This document shows positions 33,702 through 42,736 of a stretch of DNA of 64,000 nt, piece after piece. Source of the stretch: Thalassospira xianhensis MCCC 1A02616 (GTDB lineage Bacteria; Pseudomonadota; Alphaproteobacteria; Rhodospirillales; Thalassospiraceae); the NCBI RefSeq assembly GCF_003326475.1, contig NZ_JPWA01000027.1, positions 1 through 64,000 of the forward strand, in the 5' to 3' direction. Every line of letters starts with the position of its first letter. The stretch's first letter is position 1. The translations under genes were made by a program, and so were the position numbers. The notes under the pieces were generated by a model that did not search any database, was not told the origin of the DNA, and saw only the letters and a list, made by a program, of their open reading frames with translations.

Positions 33702-35587
33702 TGCCCGCCTCCGGTTGCGTTGGCGGTCTGCGCGTTACCTGGTGATCCGGTGTTTACACTGGCAAGCGTTACAGGCGCGCCAAGATGATATCCCTGACCG
33801 TAATCAATGCCCAGATCGCGAACCAGTTCGAAGCTGGCCTGATCATAGATCATTTCCGCAATCGTATGGATACCAAGGTCGCGGCAGAGCAGGGCTGTGG
33901 CCTTGATAAAGGCGCGGCCTTTGGGTTTGGCCAAAGCCGTACGCATTGCACCACCATCAAATTTGATGATGTCGACGTCAAGGGCGCTCAGATATTCGAA
34001 ATTGGCGGCCCCGGCACCGAAATCATCAAGACAGACAAGGTGCCCGCGTGCACGTAGCCGTTGCAAGCCGTCATTCACGTCTCGAAGGCCACGAATGCGC
34101 GATGTCTCGGTTACCTCGAACATGATCTTTGCCGGGTCAATGTCGTAACGATCAAGGATTTGTTCCAATGCCGGCAGGAAATCCTGCTGTTCCAATGAAT
34201 GGCCCGACAAATTGACAGCAACAGAATGAGTTACAAGTTCTGGTTCAAGCGTCACATGATCAAGTACTTTCTGGCACATCGCCAGATCGAACTCGGTAAT
34301 CAGGCCCGTACCTTCGGCAAAATGGATGATCTGATCAACGGCAAGTGCGCTGCTGCCATCGTGGAAACGTGCAAGCGCCTCGTAATGGTGCATTTCAAGG
34401 CTGCCAAGATGCACGATTGGTTGCAGGGCCACGGCAAATGAGCCGTTCTGAACAATTTCGCGAAACGCGCGGACCGATTTCAGGGTTTCCTGAATCAGAT
34501 GGGGCAGGCTGGCCGAAAGGCGTTCGGCCGAAACATCCGTATTCGCATCGCTACGATGTTGCAGGCGGTTAAGCGCATAGGCCACAGCGCGTGTCAGGTT
34601 GGTTTCCTTTTCCCCGCCCGCCATCGGCTGACGGACATTTTGTGTCAGGCGATGAAAACCGCTGGCAAGATCATAATCACGTCCAAACAGATCGTTGGTG
34701 GATAGTGTTGAGGCTCCCGAAGTACCGGAACTACCGGTGGCAAGGTTCAGGTTTTTGAAAGGATCTGCGGTATTTGCCGCATCGCTGCAATCGGGATCGT
34801 CAAGATCGGCGCGCAGGGCACTTGCATAAGCGACAATCCGCCGTTCCAGTTCGATCATCGGCTCGTCAACCAGATGGTTGTTATTGGTGTCAGAGTTTGC
34901 AGTGTTCCTGCGGGAACCAATTCCGATCCCGATCAACCGGGCCAGTTCGTTGGTGGCGTCGGTTTCAGCCTGGCTGCGAAGGGCGGCAAGGTTTTCCAGC
35001 ACAACAAGGGCCTCGCTATGGCTTGATGCCACACGCGCCATTGTTTCGGAACGCTGTTCGGTTTTGCCTGATTTGGAATTTGCCGAGGACAGCGTATTTT
35101 GCAGGATCAGCCGGTCAATCCCGGATCGCGCGCGCGGGCGGATCGCCCGATGACGGGCGGCAATGAAATACCGTCCGATCGGTTCGGAAATCATATAGCC
35201 GCTCAGTGACAGGGGAACCGGGTTGCCAAGGGCGGTGCCATCATCCTCGATCAACTGGAAATCAAGGTCGAGTTCCTCAAGGCGCTTGATCCCGGAAGTG
35301 GCATGAAGATAGGCCCGCAAAAGCGGCCGTTCCGAACGGATAACCAGTTTATCAAGGGCTTCGCCAATCAATCGTTCCGGTGGGCAGCCCAGAAGGCTTT
35401 CGGTCGCACCAGCCACAAACAGGATGTATCCGTTCTCGTCGACTTCAAGCAACATGTCCGCCCAGCAGAACGCCATGGCAGCCAGAAGATCCCTGTCGTT
35501 CGTTTCTGCTGAATAGCCAATATTGTCTGTCATAAGAGAACCATCACCAGCCTGCCCCCAAAAGCTTCGGATATGCTCCGAAGTCAT
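33698..35587 (-). CDS. c-di-GMP phosphodiesterase with N-terminal PAS and EAL domain
   Basis: A 629-residue protein predicted to hydrolyse c-di-GMP. A PAS-like domain occupies about residues 35-150 (WADMLLEVDENGYILFVAGA), a long low-complexity Ser/Thr/Asn-rich linker follows, and the EAL domain fills the last 260 residues. Visible catalytic elements are YEALARF (EAL), VNLSGHS, FEVTET, CLDDFGAG, DIIKFDG, IAEMIYD and YGQGYHLG. All the metal and substrate residues I look for are present, so it is probably active. GGGGA precedes the ATG. It heads an operon with a GGDEF gene and a DUF2336 gene. Confidence 0.9.
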   Translation of the reverse strand: MTSEHIRSFWGQAGDGSLMTDNIGYSAETNDRDLLAAMAFCWADMLLEVDENGYILFVAGATESLLGCPPERLIGEALDKLVIRSERPLLRAYLHATSGIKRLEELDLDFQLIEDDGTALGNPVPLSLSGYMISEPIGRYFIAARHRAIRPRARSGIDRLILQNTLSSANSKSGKTEQRSETMARVASSHSEALVVLENLAALRSQAETDATNELARLIGIGIGSRRNTANSDTNNNHLVDEPMIELERRIVAYASALRADLDDPDCSDAANTADPFKNLNLATGSSGTSGASTLSTNDLFGRDYDLASGFHRLTQNVRQPMAGGEKETNLTRAVAYALNRLQHRSDANTDVSAERLSASLPHLIQETLKSVRAFREIVQNGSFAVALQPIVHLGSLEMHHYEALARFHDGSSALAVDQIIHFAEGTGLITEFDLAMCQKVLDHVTLEPELVTHSVAVNLSGHSLEQQDFLPALEQILDRYDIDPAKIMFEVTETSRIRGLRDVNDGLQRLRARGHLVCLDDFGAGAANFEYLSALDVDIIKFDGGAMRTALAKPKGRAFIKATALLCRDLGIHTIAEMIYDQASFELVRDLGIDYGQGYHLGAPVTLASVNTGSPGNAQTANATGGGQ

Positions 35588-35715
35588 TTTCCCCGTTTTT
35601 TATAAATAGCGATCTTGGGGGGTAATATGAAGGAAAAGCATTTAATAAACAAAAAATGCCTGTCGATATCCGATATGGGAGCGGGGTGGGATGGTTTCAG
35701 GCCCGATAAGCGCGT

Positions 35716-36402
35716 TCAGGCCGCGTTATGGCTGTTTCGGGGAAGGGCGCGTTTTGCATGCTTGTTGGCATACATTGCATCATCGGCCTGTTTCAAAAGG
35801 TCGGTGACATCGCTGTTAGCGTGATAAATCGTAAAACCGAAGCTGGCCCGGATCGGAAGGGCCGTACCTTGCCAGATCAGGGGGAAGCGTAAGGTGGCTT
35901 TTTCAAGGTCTCTGATCCGGGGCTCGGCGACATCGGGATTACTGCCAACCATCAGAATGGCAAACTCATCCCCGCCAAACCGGGCGACAAAATCGTCGGC
36001 ACGCGTGTGCGTGCGAAGGTTCTGGCCGAAATGACGCAGAATGGCATCGCCCGCCGCATGACCATGATGATCATTGATCAGCTTGAAGCCGTCCAGATCC
36101 GCAATCACCAGAAGCCCGCTTTCCTTATAGCGCGCAGCGCGTGCCATTGCCTCACGGGTGCGGCGAAGGAAGCCACGTCGATTGTAAAGACCGGTCAGTT
36201 CATCGGTCTCGACCATTTGTTCAAGCTGGCGGATACGGTTCTGCTGCTGATCAAGGCGGCTTTGCATGTCACGTGCAAGATCGACAAGCGTTGCAAACGC
36301 ATCTGTGCTTTCGGTTTCAACGGTTGCACGGGTATTGGCGTCCGTGCGCGGTTGAAATTCTTCAGCCAGTTGTTTCAAAAGCTCTAGATGCGAGTTGTTC
36401 AT
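35716..36402 (-). CDS. short diguanylate cyclase
   Basis: A 228-residue cytoplasmic GGDEF protein. After a coiled-coil N-terminus (MNNSHLELLKQLAEEF, then MQSRLDQQQNRIRQLEQMVETDE) the GGDEF domain begins TDELTGLYNRRGFL and carries VARFGGDEFAILM with RADD, the RxxD inhibitory site. The frame reaches 60 codons further upstream over a lipoprotein promoter region, so I take the ATG at 36402. It is likely transcribed separately from the EAL operon, as 128 bases lie between them. A c-di-GMP producer without a sensor domain, relying on its coiled coil for dimerisation. Confidence 0.86.
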   Translation of the reverse strand: MNNSHLELLKQLAEEFQPRTDANTRATVETESTDAFATLVDLARDMQSRLDQQQNRIRQLEQMVETDELTGLYNRRGFLRRTREAMARAARYKESGLLVIADLDGFKLINDHHGHAAGDAILRHFGQNLRTHTRADDFVARFGGDEFAILMVGSNPDVAEPRIRDLEKATLRFPLIWQGTALPIRASFGFTIYHANSDVTDLLKQADDAMYANKHAKRALPRNSHNAA

Positions 36403-36550
36403 CTTTGATCTTGTTATCAATGACAATGCGAATTGAAACGCGTAAAACGTTTGCAGGATCCTTTTTAAAATCCAGTGCGTTACAACATCCTTAACGAGCG
36501 GCATAAGGTTTTGTGACGATAAGAAACCGCACGAGCACAGGAGAACCATA

Positions 36551-36862
36551 ATGAAAACCGGAATAGGCGCTGTTTCTGGCAAGTTTTCTGCAATTCTTGC
36601 CGCCGGAATGCTGCTGTCGGCATGCTCGGCATTTCAGAAAGAAAATATGACCCTGACCGGGGAAATCACCGATAATGGCCGGGAATGCGTTACATTCCGT
36701 GCTGATGACGGAACGCTTTATGCGTTGGCAAACAAGGCAACCCGATTCCGTCCTGGTGACAAGGTTCGTGTGACCGGTCATGGCGCATTGATGACCACCT
36801 GTACCGAAGCAGAAACGCTGATCGTCGATAAGATTGTGTTGTTGGGTGGTGAGGCAAACTAG
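36551..36862 (+). CDS. small predicted lipoprotein
   Basis: A 103-residue exported protein. A signal peptide ends in the lipobox LLSAC, so Cys25 should be lipidated. The mature part looks like a small beta-barrel (MTLTGEITDNGRECVTFRADDGTLYALA, FRPGDKVRVTGHG), similar in pattern to OB-fold/DUF5818-like secreted proteins. Function unknown. An AGGAG lies upstream of the ATG (ACAGGAGAACC). Its promoter region overlaps the upstream side of the divergent GGDEF gene. Confidence 0.8.
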   Translation: MKTGIGAVSGKFSAILAAGMLLSACSAFQKENMTLTGEITDNGRECVTFRADDGTLYALANKATRFRPGDKVRVTGHGALMTTCTEAETLIVDKIVLLGGEAN

Positions 36863-36880
36863 AGCCAATTCCCGGCTCTA
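36860..36880. terminator. hairpin holding both convergent stop codons
   Basis: Perfect 7-bp stem TAGAGCC / GGCTCTA with a 7-base loop. The TAG stop of the lipoprotein gene (36860-36862) and that of the SPOR gene (36878-36880, reverse) form the two ends of the stem. There is no T-run, so it may act as a weak terminator or an RNA 3' end stabiliser. Confidence 0.55.
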
Positions 36881-37678
36881 TTGATCCCGCGTCGCGAAGC
36901 AGTCCGTGCCGTCAGCCAAAAGCTGGCGGCATTTTGTTTCGGCGCTGGCCATATCATTGAAGCCGCCCAGGCGAAGCCGGTGAAAGATACCCTTGGGGCC
37001 CAGATCAGCCGTCGAGAGACTGCGTTGATGGGATTTTGCCAAATCCGGATAGCGGATCATGAAGCTTGCCCAATAGGTCTGTGCGCTGATCGTGTCGTGA
37101 AATGCACCAAGCTGAATCGCAAATGCATTATCTGTGGCGGGGGGAAACATGCTTGAGCCTGTTATCGCCGCAGTTTGGGATGGACCGCTTTCGGGCACTG
37201 TTGCGGATATCGCTGGCTGGGGGGTATCTGCAGTCGAAACCGTTTCTACCGGTGCCGGTTTCGCCATTACAATTGGTGCAGGTTTGGTTTTAGTCGCGCG
37301 TTTTACAACAGTTGCCTGCGACGGCGCACGTTTGATGCCCTGCTTTTCCATTCGATATTGTTCGGCAAGGCTTGGTCGTTCGGTATCTTCAAGCAAAACC
37401 GGTTCGGTTCGGATCGTGCCGGGTAAAAGGCTGAAAGGCTGATTGATCGGGGAAGGGCTACTGGCATGAACCGGGATATCCGTCGGGATGGCGTCCAGAC
37501 CTGATTTGATTTCTTCGGTGGCAGGGACGGTTCTGTCGCTGACATTGCCGATATACTGTGCACCAACATTATCCATCGTCATGATCAGAAAGAGACCGGC
37601 GGCAATGCATCCCGTTGCAGTGCTGGGCATGCCGAACCAGCAATGGTTGCGAGCAGGGGGCATTGCCGCTTTCGTCAT
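36878..37678 (-). CDS. SPOR-domain membrane protein
   Basis: A 266-residue protein with one N-terminal hydrophobic segment (TGCIAAGLFLIMTMDNVGA), a long proline- and threonine-rich periplasmic linker, and a C-terminal SPOR domain (NAFAIQLGAFHDTISAQTYWASF to GIFHRLRLGGFNDMASAETKCRQLLADGTDCF). SPOR domains bind peptidoglycan stripped of stem peptides, usually at division sites. The ATG follows the TAA of the Lon-like protease gene directly (TAAATG), so they are coupled. A link between proteolysis and envelope is only suggested by this. Confidence 0.83.
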   Translation of the reverse strand: MTKAAMPPARNHCWFGMPSTATGCIAAGLFLIMTMDNVGAQYIGNVSDRTVPATEEIKSGLDAIPTDIPVHASSPSPINQPFSLLPGTIRTEPVLLEDTERPSLAEQYRMEKQGIKRAPSQATVVKRATKTKPAPIVMAKPAPVETVSTADTPQPAISATVPESGPSQTAAITGSSMFPPATDNAFAIQLGAFHDTISAQTYWASFMIRYPDLAKSHQRSLSTADLGPKGIFHRLRLGGFNDMASAETKCRQLLADGTDCFATRDQ

Positions 37679-40063
37679 TTACTGCTCCGTCCATGCCGGA
37701 AAAGCATGGCGTTCACGCAGGATGCGATCGTTCTGGCGCAGTCGTTCCATCGCCTTGCCATACACACTGTCGGCAGTGTATTGGCCTTCGGGATGGTCGC
37801 CACACGGTTTGCCTGCCAGCAGTTCGATGGCATCATTAATGTGTTCGACCGTCCAGATATTGAACTTGCCCTGACGGATTGCCTGAACGACTTCTTCGCG
37901 CAGCACGACATTTTCCGCATTGGCCAGCGGGATGATCACCCCCTGATCGCCAGTAAAGCCCTGATCGGCGCAAATGCGATAAAATCCTTCGATCTTGTGC
38001 GAAATGCCCCCGACCGGTTGTGCTTGTCCGAACTGGTTCATTGATCCTGTTACACCAATATTCTGGCGCATGGGGATGTTCGAGATTGCCGAGATGATCG
38101 CGCAAAGTTCTGCCATGGAGGCAGAATCACCTTCGATCCCGCCATAGTTCTGCTCGAAAGTGACATTACAGGCAAAGGAGAGAGGGAATTCCTGCGCAAA
38201 GCGGGATTTAAGGAACCCTTCGATGGTCATGACCGATTTCTGTTGCAGGGGGCCGGACATATCGACCATGCGTTCGATGTTCAAAACCCCGAGACTGCCG
38301 ACATAGGACCGTGCTGACACTCGCGCGGGCAGGCCAAAGGCATGGTCGCCATAATCCAGAACGGTCAGGGCGTTGACTTGCCCGACAACCGCACCATAGC
38401 TGTCGATCAGGATTTCACGTCGTTGAACCCGTTCATGGGACCGGTCTTCGAGGCGGCTGTTGCGATGGCGGCGTTCTTCGATGGCACGACGGACGTCGGC
38501 AGCCCGGATGCTGCCGCGCTTGTCGGTCTTGGCCAACGCACCTGCTTCGATGGCGACATCTTCGACCCGTTCGATCTGGGCTGTCAGTTTGTCACGTTCC
38601 CCGGCCCAGCGTGCTGCCTGGCCCAGCAATTGACGGATTGCACCGTTGTCAAGTGGAATACCGGTGCGCGACAGGGCAGATTCGCGCAGTAACCCAGTAT
38701 AAATCGAAATATTGCGACCTGCTGCGGGCATATCGGCGTCGATATCAGCCTTGACCCGGAAATGGTTGCGGAAATCAACATCCAGCGAGAAGAAGGTATA
38801 GTAGTATTTCGGCGCGCCGACGATCACGACCTTGACGTCAAGCGGGATCGGGCGTGGTTCCGGCGCGCCTGCAGTCGGCGGGCCGGATTTATGGGTTTCT
38901 TCGATCCGGATTTCGCCATCGCGAAGGGCTGCTTTAAGAAACGCCCAGCTGTCTTCATGTTCGACCAGCGATTCCGCGCGCAGAACCAGAACGCCACCAT
39001 TGGCGCGGTGCAGGGCGCCGGGTTTGATCAGGCTGAAATGCGGGTGCATGCCGCCAGCCACTGGGCGATATTGGATTTGACCAAACAGATTATCGTAGCT
39101 TGGGCTTGGTTCCAGAACGACATCGGGATGTTTATCGCGCGAATGATCGATCAGAAGGTTGACCGCATAACGGTCATCGACGGTTTCGGGCATTTTGCCG
39201 TCGCCACTGTCGATGGCGGGTTGGTCGCTGGCTTCTTCGAACGCGTCGATATTATCCAGAATGTCTTTTTCAAGTGCCTCGAACCAGGCCTTCATGCCCG
39301 GTGATGTGAACTTGTCGCGAATTTTGCGAATACGCGGTTTCAGAACAACTTTGGCTGCTCCGCGGCGAAGCGCATCAAGCGTATCGGCGATCTGTTCTTC
39401 AAGATCGCGGGTCGAAAGCAGCGTCTTGCGGGCTTCTTCGGCGACTTCTTCAAATGCATCTTCGGCTTCGGCACGACGTTCCTTGGGGATTTCGTCAAGA
39501 GAAACCGGCTCGCCTTCTTCGTTCAGCGCGACGATCATTACGCCTTTTTCGTTTTCCTGAACGTCCAGCCCACGTTCGCGAGCATATTCGCGCAGGGCGT
39601 CGAATTTCTCGCGCAGCTGGGTGCGAGCTTCTTCCGTCTGGGTCTGGGTTTCGGTCAGATGAGCCGGGGCGTTGAACGCCGATGCAAATGCCTCGCGCAG
39701 GTGCGATACCAGCGTTTCCATCGCATCGGCGAGCTTGCGGCCTTCACCGGCGGGCAAGGCGTAGGGGCGCGGGCGATTGGTACGCGAAAAGTTGTTCAGA
39801 TATACCCAGTCCTGTGGGGCCGGGCGTTCTTCCATCGACTTCTTCAGATAATCGAGCGTTGCCGTCATGCGACCGGCGCGATCAAGGCCAAGAACAAAGA
39901 TATTAAATCCCGGCTCGGACATCGAAAGACCGAACTTCAATGCCTCTGCGGCGCGGTAATGTGATGAAAAATCGAAAATCTCAGGGGACTGGTCTTTGTG
40001 CGGGCTGCGAATCCGGAAATGTGGGAAACCACAATCATCAGCGTCGAGGCGGGAAACTGGCAT
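37679..40063 (-). CDS. Lon-like ATP-dependent protease (AAA_32 / YcbZ type)
   Basis: A 794-residue Lon-family protease without the LON N-terminal domain. The N-terminal part has PEIFDFSSHYRAAEALKFGL and GFNIFVLGLDRAGRMTATLDYL, the family's P-loop region, in which the usual GK[ST] is GRM. A long charged helical insertion follows, then AAA-like segments (RANGGVLVLRAESL) and the C-terminal protease domain with catalytic Ser in EGDSASMAE and Lys in GGISHKIEGF. It is expected to degrade damaged or regulatory proteins in the cytoplasm. The degenerate Walker A is partly a family trait. The SPOR gene is coupled directly downstream. Confidence 0.87.
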   Translation of the reverse strand: MPVSRLDADDCGFPHFRIRSPHKDQSPEIFDFSSHYRAAEALKFGLSMSEPGFNIFVLGLDRAGRMTATLDYLKKSMEERPAPQDWVYLNNFSRTNRPRPYALPAGEGRKLADAMETLVSHLREAFASAFNAPAHLTETQTQTEEARTQLREKFDALREYARERGLDVQENEKGVMIVALNEEGEPVSLDEIPKERRAEAEDAFEEVAEEARKTLLSTRDLEEQIADTLDALRRGAAKVVLKPRIRKIRDKFTSPGMKAWFEALEKDILDNIDAFEEASDQPAIDSGDGKMPETVDDRYAVNLLIDHSRDKHPDVVLEPSPSYDNLFGQIQYRPVAGGMHPHFSLIKPGALHRANGGVLVLRAESLVEHEDSWAFLKAALRDGEIRIEETHKSGPPTAGAPEPRPIPLDVKVVIVGAPKYYYTFFSLDVDFRNHFRVKADIDADMPAAGRNISIYTGLLRESALSRTGIPLDNGAIRQLLGQAARWAGERDKLTAQIERVEDVAIEAGALAKTDKRGSIRAADVRRAIEERRHRNSRLEDRSHERVQRREILIDSYGAVVGQVNALTVLDYGDHAFGLPARVSARSYVGSLGVLNIERMVDMSGPLQQKSVMTIEGFLKSRFAQEFPLSFACNVTFEQNYGGIEGDSASMAELCAIISAISNIPMRQNIGVTGSMNQFGQAQPVGGISHKIEGFYRICADQGFTGDQGVIIPLANAENVVLREEVVQAIRQGKFNIWTVEHINDAIELLAGKPCGDHPEGQYTADSVYGKAMERLRQNDRILRERHAFPAWTEQ

Positions 40064-40292
40064 TTGCTGTCTTTCTGCTGCCCAAAAGGATGTGATCAGA
40101 CAGGCACGCCGATCACGAAATCTTATCTTGGAAGCAACGCGATAGGCCGGTCAAGTGCAGCTTGCTGATTTTGCATTTGCAGATGCCTGGCAGGGATGGA
40201 TCATCCTTCTGTCGACCTTGACGTTACGAACAGCTATCCCCATTGATTGAGTAATAAACTCAACAAAGCTTTGAAGGGGAATCGGGGACGGC

Positions 40293-41177
40293 ATGGGGCA
40301 TTTGTCTCGTATTCGAAGCTGTACAATCTTTGGCCTGTATCTGCTTGCCTCGATTGGCGGAGGAATTGGCGTTTCCGGCGCGCAGGAAACCATCATTACC
40401 TATCGTCCTCCGCCAGAAGCGGCAGAAAATCATGTTTATCCACAACGACTTCTGGCCGAAGCCCTTAACCGGACAGCGGATCGATACGGCGATGTGCGCA
40501 TTACGCAGGCATTTGCCACCGTTTCGCGCGACAGAAGCAAGGTTCTTCTTGAAGAAGGTCGGTATTTGCATGTTATGGCCGAAGTCCCGCGACCGAATTG
40601 GGAAACCGATCTGATCCCGATTTATATTCCGCTTCGCAAAGGGCTTCAGGGATACCGGCTGTTTTTCATAAACCGCGAACTCCAGCCTTTGATGGACAAG
40701 GTTGAAACACTTGACGATCTCAGGCGGTTTTCGACCGGCTCGGGCGCACAATGGTCGACCACCCTGATCCTTGAAAATGCGGGGTTTGATGTTGTAACCG
40801 GGCACGACTACGAAACAATGTTTGATATGTTCAGCTTGCGTCGTTTTCAGACATTCAGCCGGGGCATCAACGAAATATTCTTTGAGCTCGACACCATGTC
40901 AGACAAATATCCCGACATGTATATCGAAACCGGACTGGCTCTTCATGTACCGTTGCCAGTGTATTTTTTCGTGACACCGACAAAACCGAAGCTGGCCGAA
41001 CGTATCGAACTTGGCCTTCGCGAAATGATCGCCGATGGCAGTTTTGATAAACTGTTCATGGAATATCACGGCGATCTGATCCGGCGGGCAAATCTTGCAA
41101 ATCGAAAGATATTCCGTCTCGAGAACCCGAATCTGAGCAACCGGATCCCGCTAGAAAACCCTGATCTGTGGTACTGA
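40293..41177 (+). CDS. periplasmic solute-binding-like protein (SBP_bac_3 type)
   Basis: A 294-residue protein with a probable signal peptide (MGHLSRIRSCTIFGLYLLASIGGGIGVSGAQ). The mature part has the layout of amino-acid-type extracellular binding proteins: LIPIYIPLRKGLQGYRLFFINRE early, DDLRRFSTGSGAQWSTTLILENAGF at the hinge, and LAERIELGLREMIADGSFDKLFMEYHGD at the end. No transporter genes are adjacent, so it may be a stand-alone sensor or an orphan. It is convergent with the MocR gene (14 bases apart). Upstream are 229 bases without a gene. Confidence 0.75.
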   Translation: MGHLSRIRSCTIFGLYLLASIGGGIGVSGAQETIITYRPPPEAAENHVYPQRLLAEALNRTADRYGDVRITQAFATVSRDRSKVLLEEGRYLHVMAEVPRPNWETDLIPIYIPLRKGLQGYRLFFINRELQPLMDKVETLDDLRRFSTGSGAQWSTTLILENAGFDVVTGHDYETMFDMFSLRRFQTFSRGINEIFFELDTMSDKYPDMYIETGLALHVPLPVYFFVTPTKPKLAERIELGLREMIADGSFDKLFMEYHGDLIRRANLANRKIFRLENPNLSNRIPLENPDLWY

Positions 41178-41191
41178 TTACCTGATCTGGC

Positions 41192-42634
41192 CTACATTAC
41201 GACCGTATTGCCAAATTCGCTGGTTTGCAGAAGCCGTTCGACAATCTGAACACCTTCACGTAGCCGTTCGGTCGATTTTTCCGCGCCAAAACAAAGTCGG
41301 AGACCGCGTGGTGGATGCCCGACGGAAAACTGTTGTGCAGCCGTCAAAAGAACACCGTTGTTGGCCGCATTCATCACCAGTTCGCCAGGGTCAATATGAT
41401 CAGGCAGGCCAAGCCAGATATGATAATTGGTGGGATGGAACCGCACGTCATATCCCTTGAGCGTGCCAAGAATGATCGAAAGACGTCTTGCGGCTTCTTC
41501 GCGATGCCAGGCTTCGTATCGTTTAAGACTGCCATCCTCGATCAGCCGTGAAACCAGTTCAAGATTGATGGCCGACACCATCCAGCAGGTGGATCGGATG
41601 GCGCTGGCAAGTTTGGCGATCATTTCGCCCGGCGCATGGATATAACCGACCCGAAGACCGCCACCGATGCTTTTGGATACGCCGTCCAGATAGATGCTGC
41701 GTTCAGGCGCAAAGCATGACAGCGGGGGTGGGGCGTCGGGATTGAGGAAATGATAAATTCCGTCTTCAATCAAAAGCAGATCGTATTTGCGCAGCAGTTC
41801 GGCGATTTCCATGCGGCGCTTCTGGCTCATGGTGCTGCAAAGCGGATTATGCAGTGTCGGCATCAGATAGATCGCGCGCGGGCTTTGCGTGCGGCACAGA
41901 TTTTCCAGTGCTTCGGGAATAATGCCTTCTTCGTCCATAGAAACACCGCGCAGGCGGAATTGCAGAAGATTGGCCAGGCTGCGCAGGTTCGGATAGGTCA
42001 ATTCCTCGCACAGGACCAGATCACCCGGCCGTACGGTTGCCAGTAATGAAACCGTCATGCCGTGCTGAACGCCTGCGGTTGGCAGGACACGTTCCGGATT
42101 GTCATCCAGTCCAAGGGCGCCTGCCATCGAGGCGAGAGCACGCCGGTGACCCGGCATGCCATATTCCGACTTGTAAGTGATCATGTCGTTTAACGGCGTG
42201 CTTTTGGCAACGTCGATTAGGACATTGCGAATATGGTCTTCGCGCGGGGGCAGGGGGCAATTCATCCGGAAATTGACCGGGCCGATATCTTCGGCGTCGT
42301 CATTTGCCGTTTCCCGGGTCATTGTGCCGATATTGTTGCTGAAATGGCCCGGTGCGGGGACCGTTACCGCCATGTCCAATTCGCTTTGCAATCCCCCCAG
42401 CACGTATGTGCCTCGCCCGACTTCACCTGCGACAAGCCCCAGTCTTTCCGCCTCGCGATAGGACCGGGTGATTGTGCCGACGGTGACGCCAAGGTGATAG
42501 GCGAGATCGCGATGGGTGGGAAGGCGGTCGCCGGGTTTGAGTGACCCGTCATTAACCGCGCCGCGGATGGCGTGTGCGATCTGTCGATAAACAGGGCCGC
42601 TGCCGCCTTCAATGTTTGGAAACCATATTGTCAT
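41192..42634 (-). CDS. MocR/GabR-type GntR regulator with aminotransferase-like domain
   Basis: A 480-residue regulator. The N-terminal winged helix (residues 1-80; VYRQIAHAIRGAVNDGSLKPGDRLPTHRDLAYHLGVTVGTITRSYREAE in part) binds DNA, and the rest is a fold-type I PLP aminotransferase-like domain with the PLP lysine in LDGVSKSIGGGLRVGY. MocR proteins sense PLP plus an amine or amino acid and switch catabolic genes. It is divergent from the DUF1127 gene and the PLP-enzyme operon, and its own start codon lies inside an inverted repeat (42627-42643). The likely effector is therefore the operon's substrate. Family secure. Confidence 0.9.
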   Translation of the reverse strand: MTIWFPNIEGGSGPVYRQIAHAIRGAVNDGSLKPGDRLPTHRDLAYHLGVTVGTITRSYREAERLGLVAGEVGRGTYVLGGLQSELDMAVTVPAPGHFSNNIGTMTRETANDDAEDIGPVNFRMNCPLPPREDHIRNVLIDVAKSTPLNDMITYKSEYGMPGHRRALASMAGALGLDDNPERVLPTAGVQHGMTVSLLATVRPGDLVLCEELTYPNLRSLANLLQFRLRGVSMDEEGIIPEALENLCRTQSPRAIYLMPTLHNPLCSTMSQKRRMEIAELLRKYDLLLIEDGIYHFLNPDAPPPLSCFAPERSIYLDGVSKSIGGGLRVGYIHAPGEMIAKLASAIRSTCWMVSAINLELVSRLIEDGSLKRYEAWHREEAARRLSIILGTLKGYDVRFHPTNYHIWLGLPDHIDPGELVMNAANNGVLLTAAQQFSVGHPPRGLRLCFGAEKSTERLREGVQIVERLLQTSEFGNTVVM

Positions 42635-42736
42635 GGTGACAATGTTTAAATTGACATGGCGACAATGTCAATGACAAAACGAAATCGGTACAATTAATCG
42701 ACAGGAGGAAGTGATGGTAAATTGTAACGATACAAT
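42627..42736. promoter_or_regulatory. cluster of repeated sites around the MocR and DUF1127 starts
   Basis: Four nested elements: ATTGTCA-TGG-TGACAAT (42627-42643), over the MocR ATG; TTGACAT-N7-ATGTCAA (42651-42671); a GTACAAT (42688-42694); and ATTGTA-ACGA-TACAAT (42721-42736), a perfect inverted repeat in the start of the DUF1127 frame. The 14-base CATGGTGACAATGT occurs twice with one mismatch, 23 bases apart. These are likely operators for the MocR protein. Confidence 0.6.

Noticed and set aside
35615-35824. Small plus-strand reading frame overlapping the end of the short GGDEF gene
   Set aside because: Its second half is antisense to the GGDEF gene, and the first part lacks any family signal; I treat it as a shadow despite a purine-rich upstream sequence.
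36403-36582. N-terminal extension of the short GGDEF gene with a hydrophobic stretch
   Set aside because: The extension overlaps the lipoprotein promoter and start on the other strand. The ATG at 36402 gives a normal coiled-coil plus GGDEF protein, so the hydrophobic stretch is not taken as a membrane anchor.
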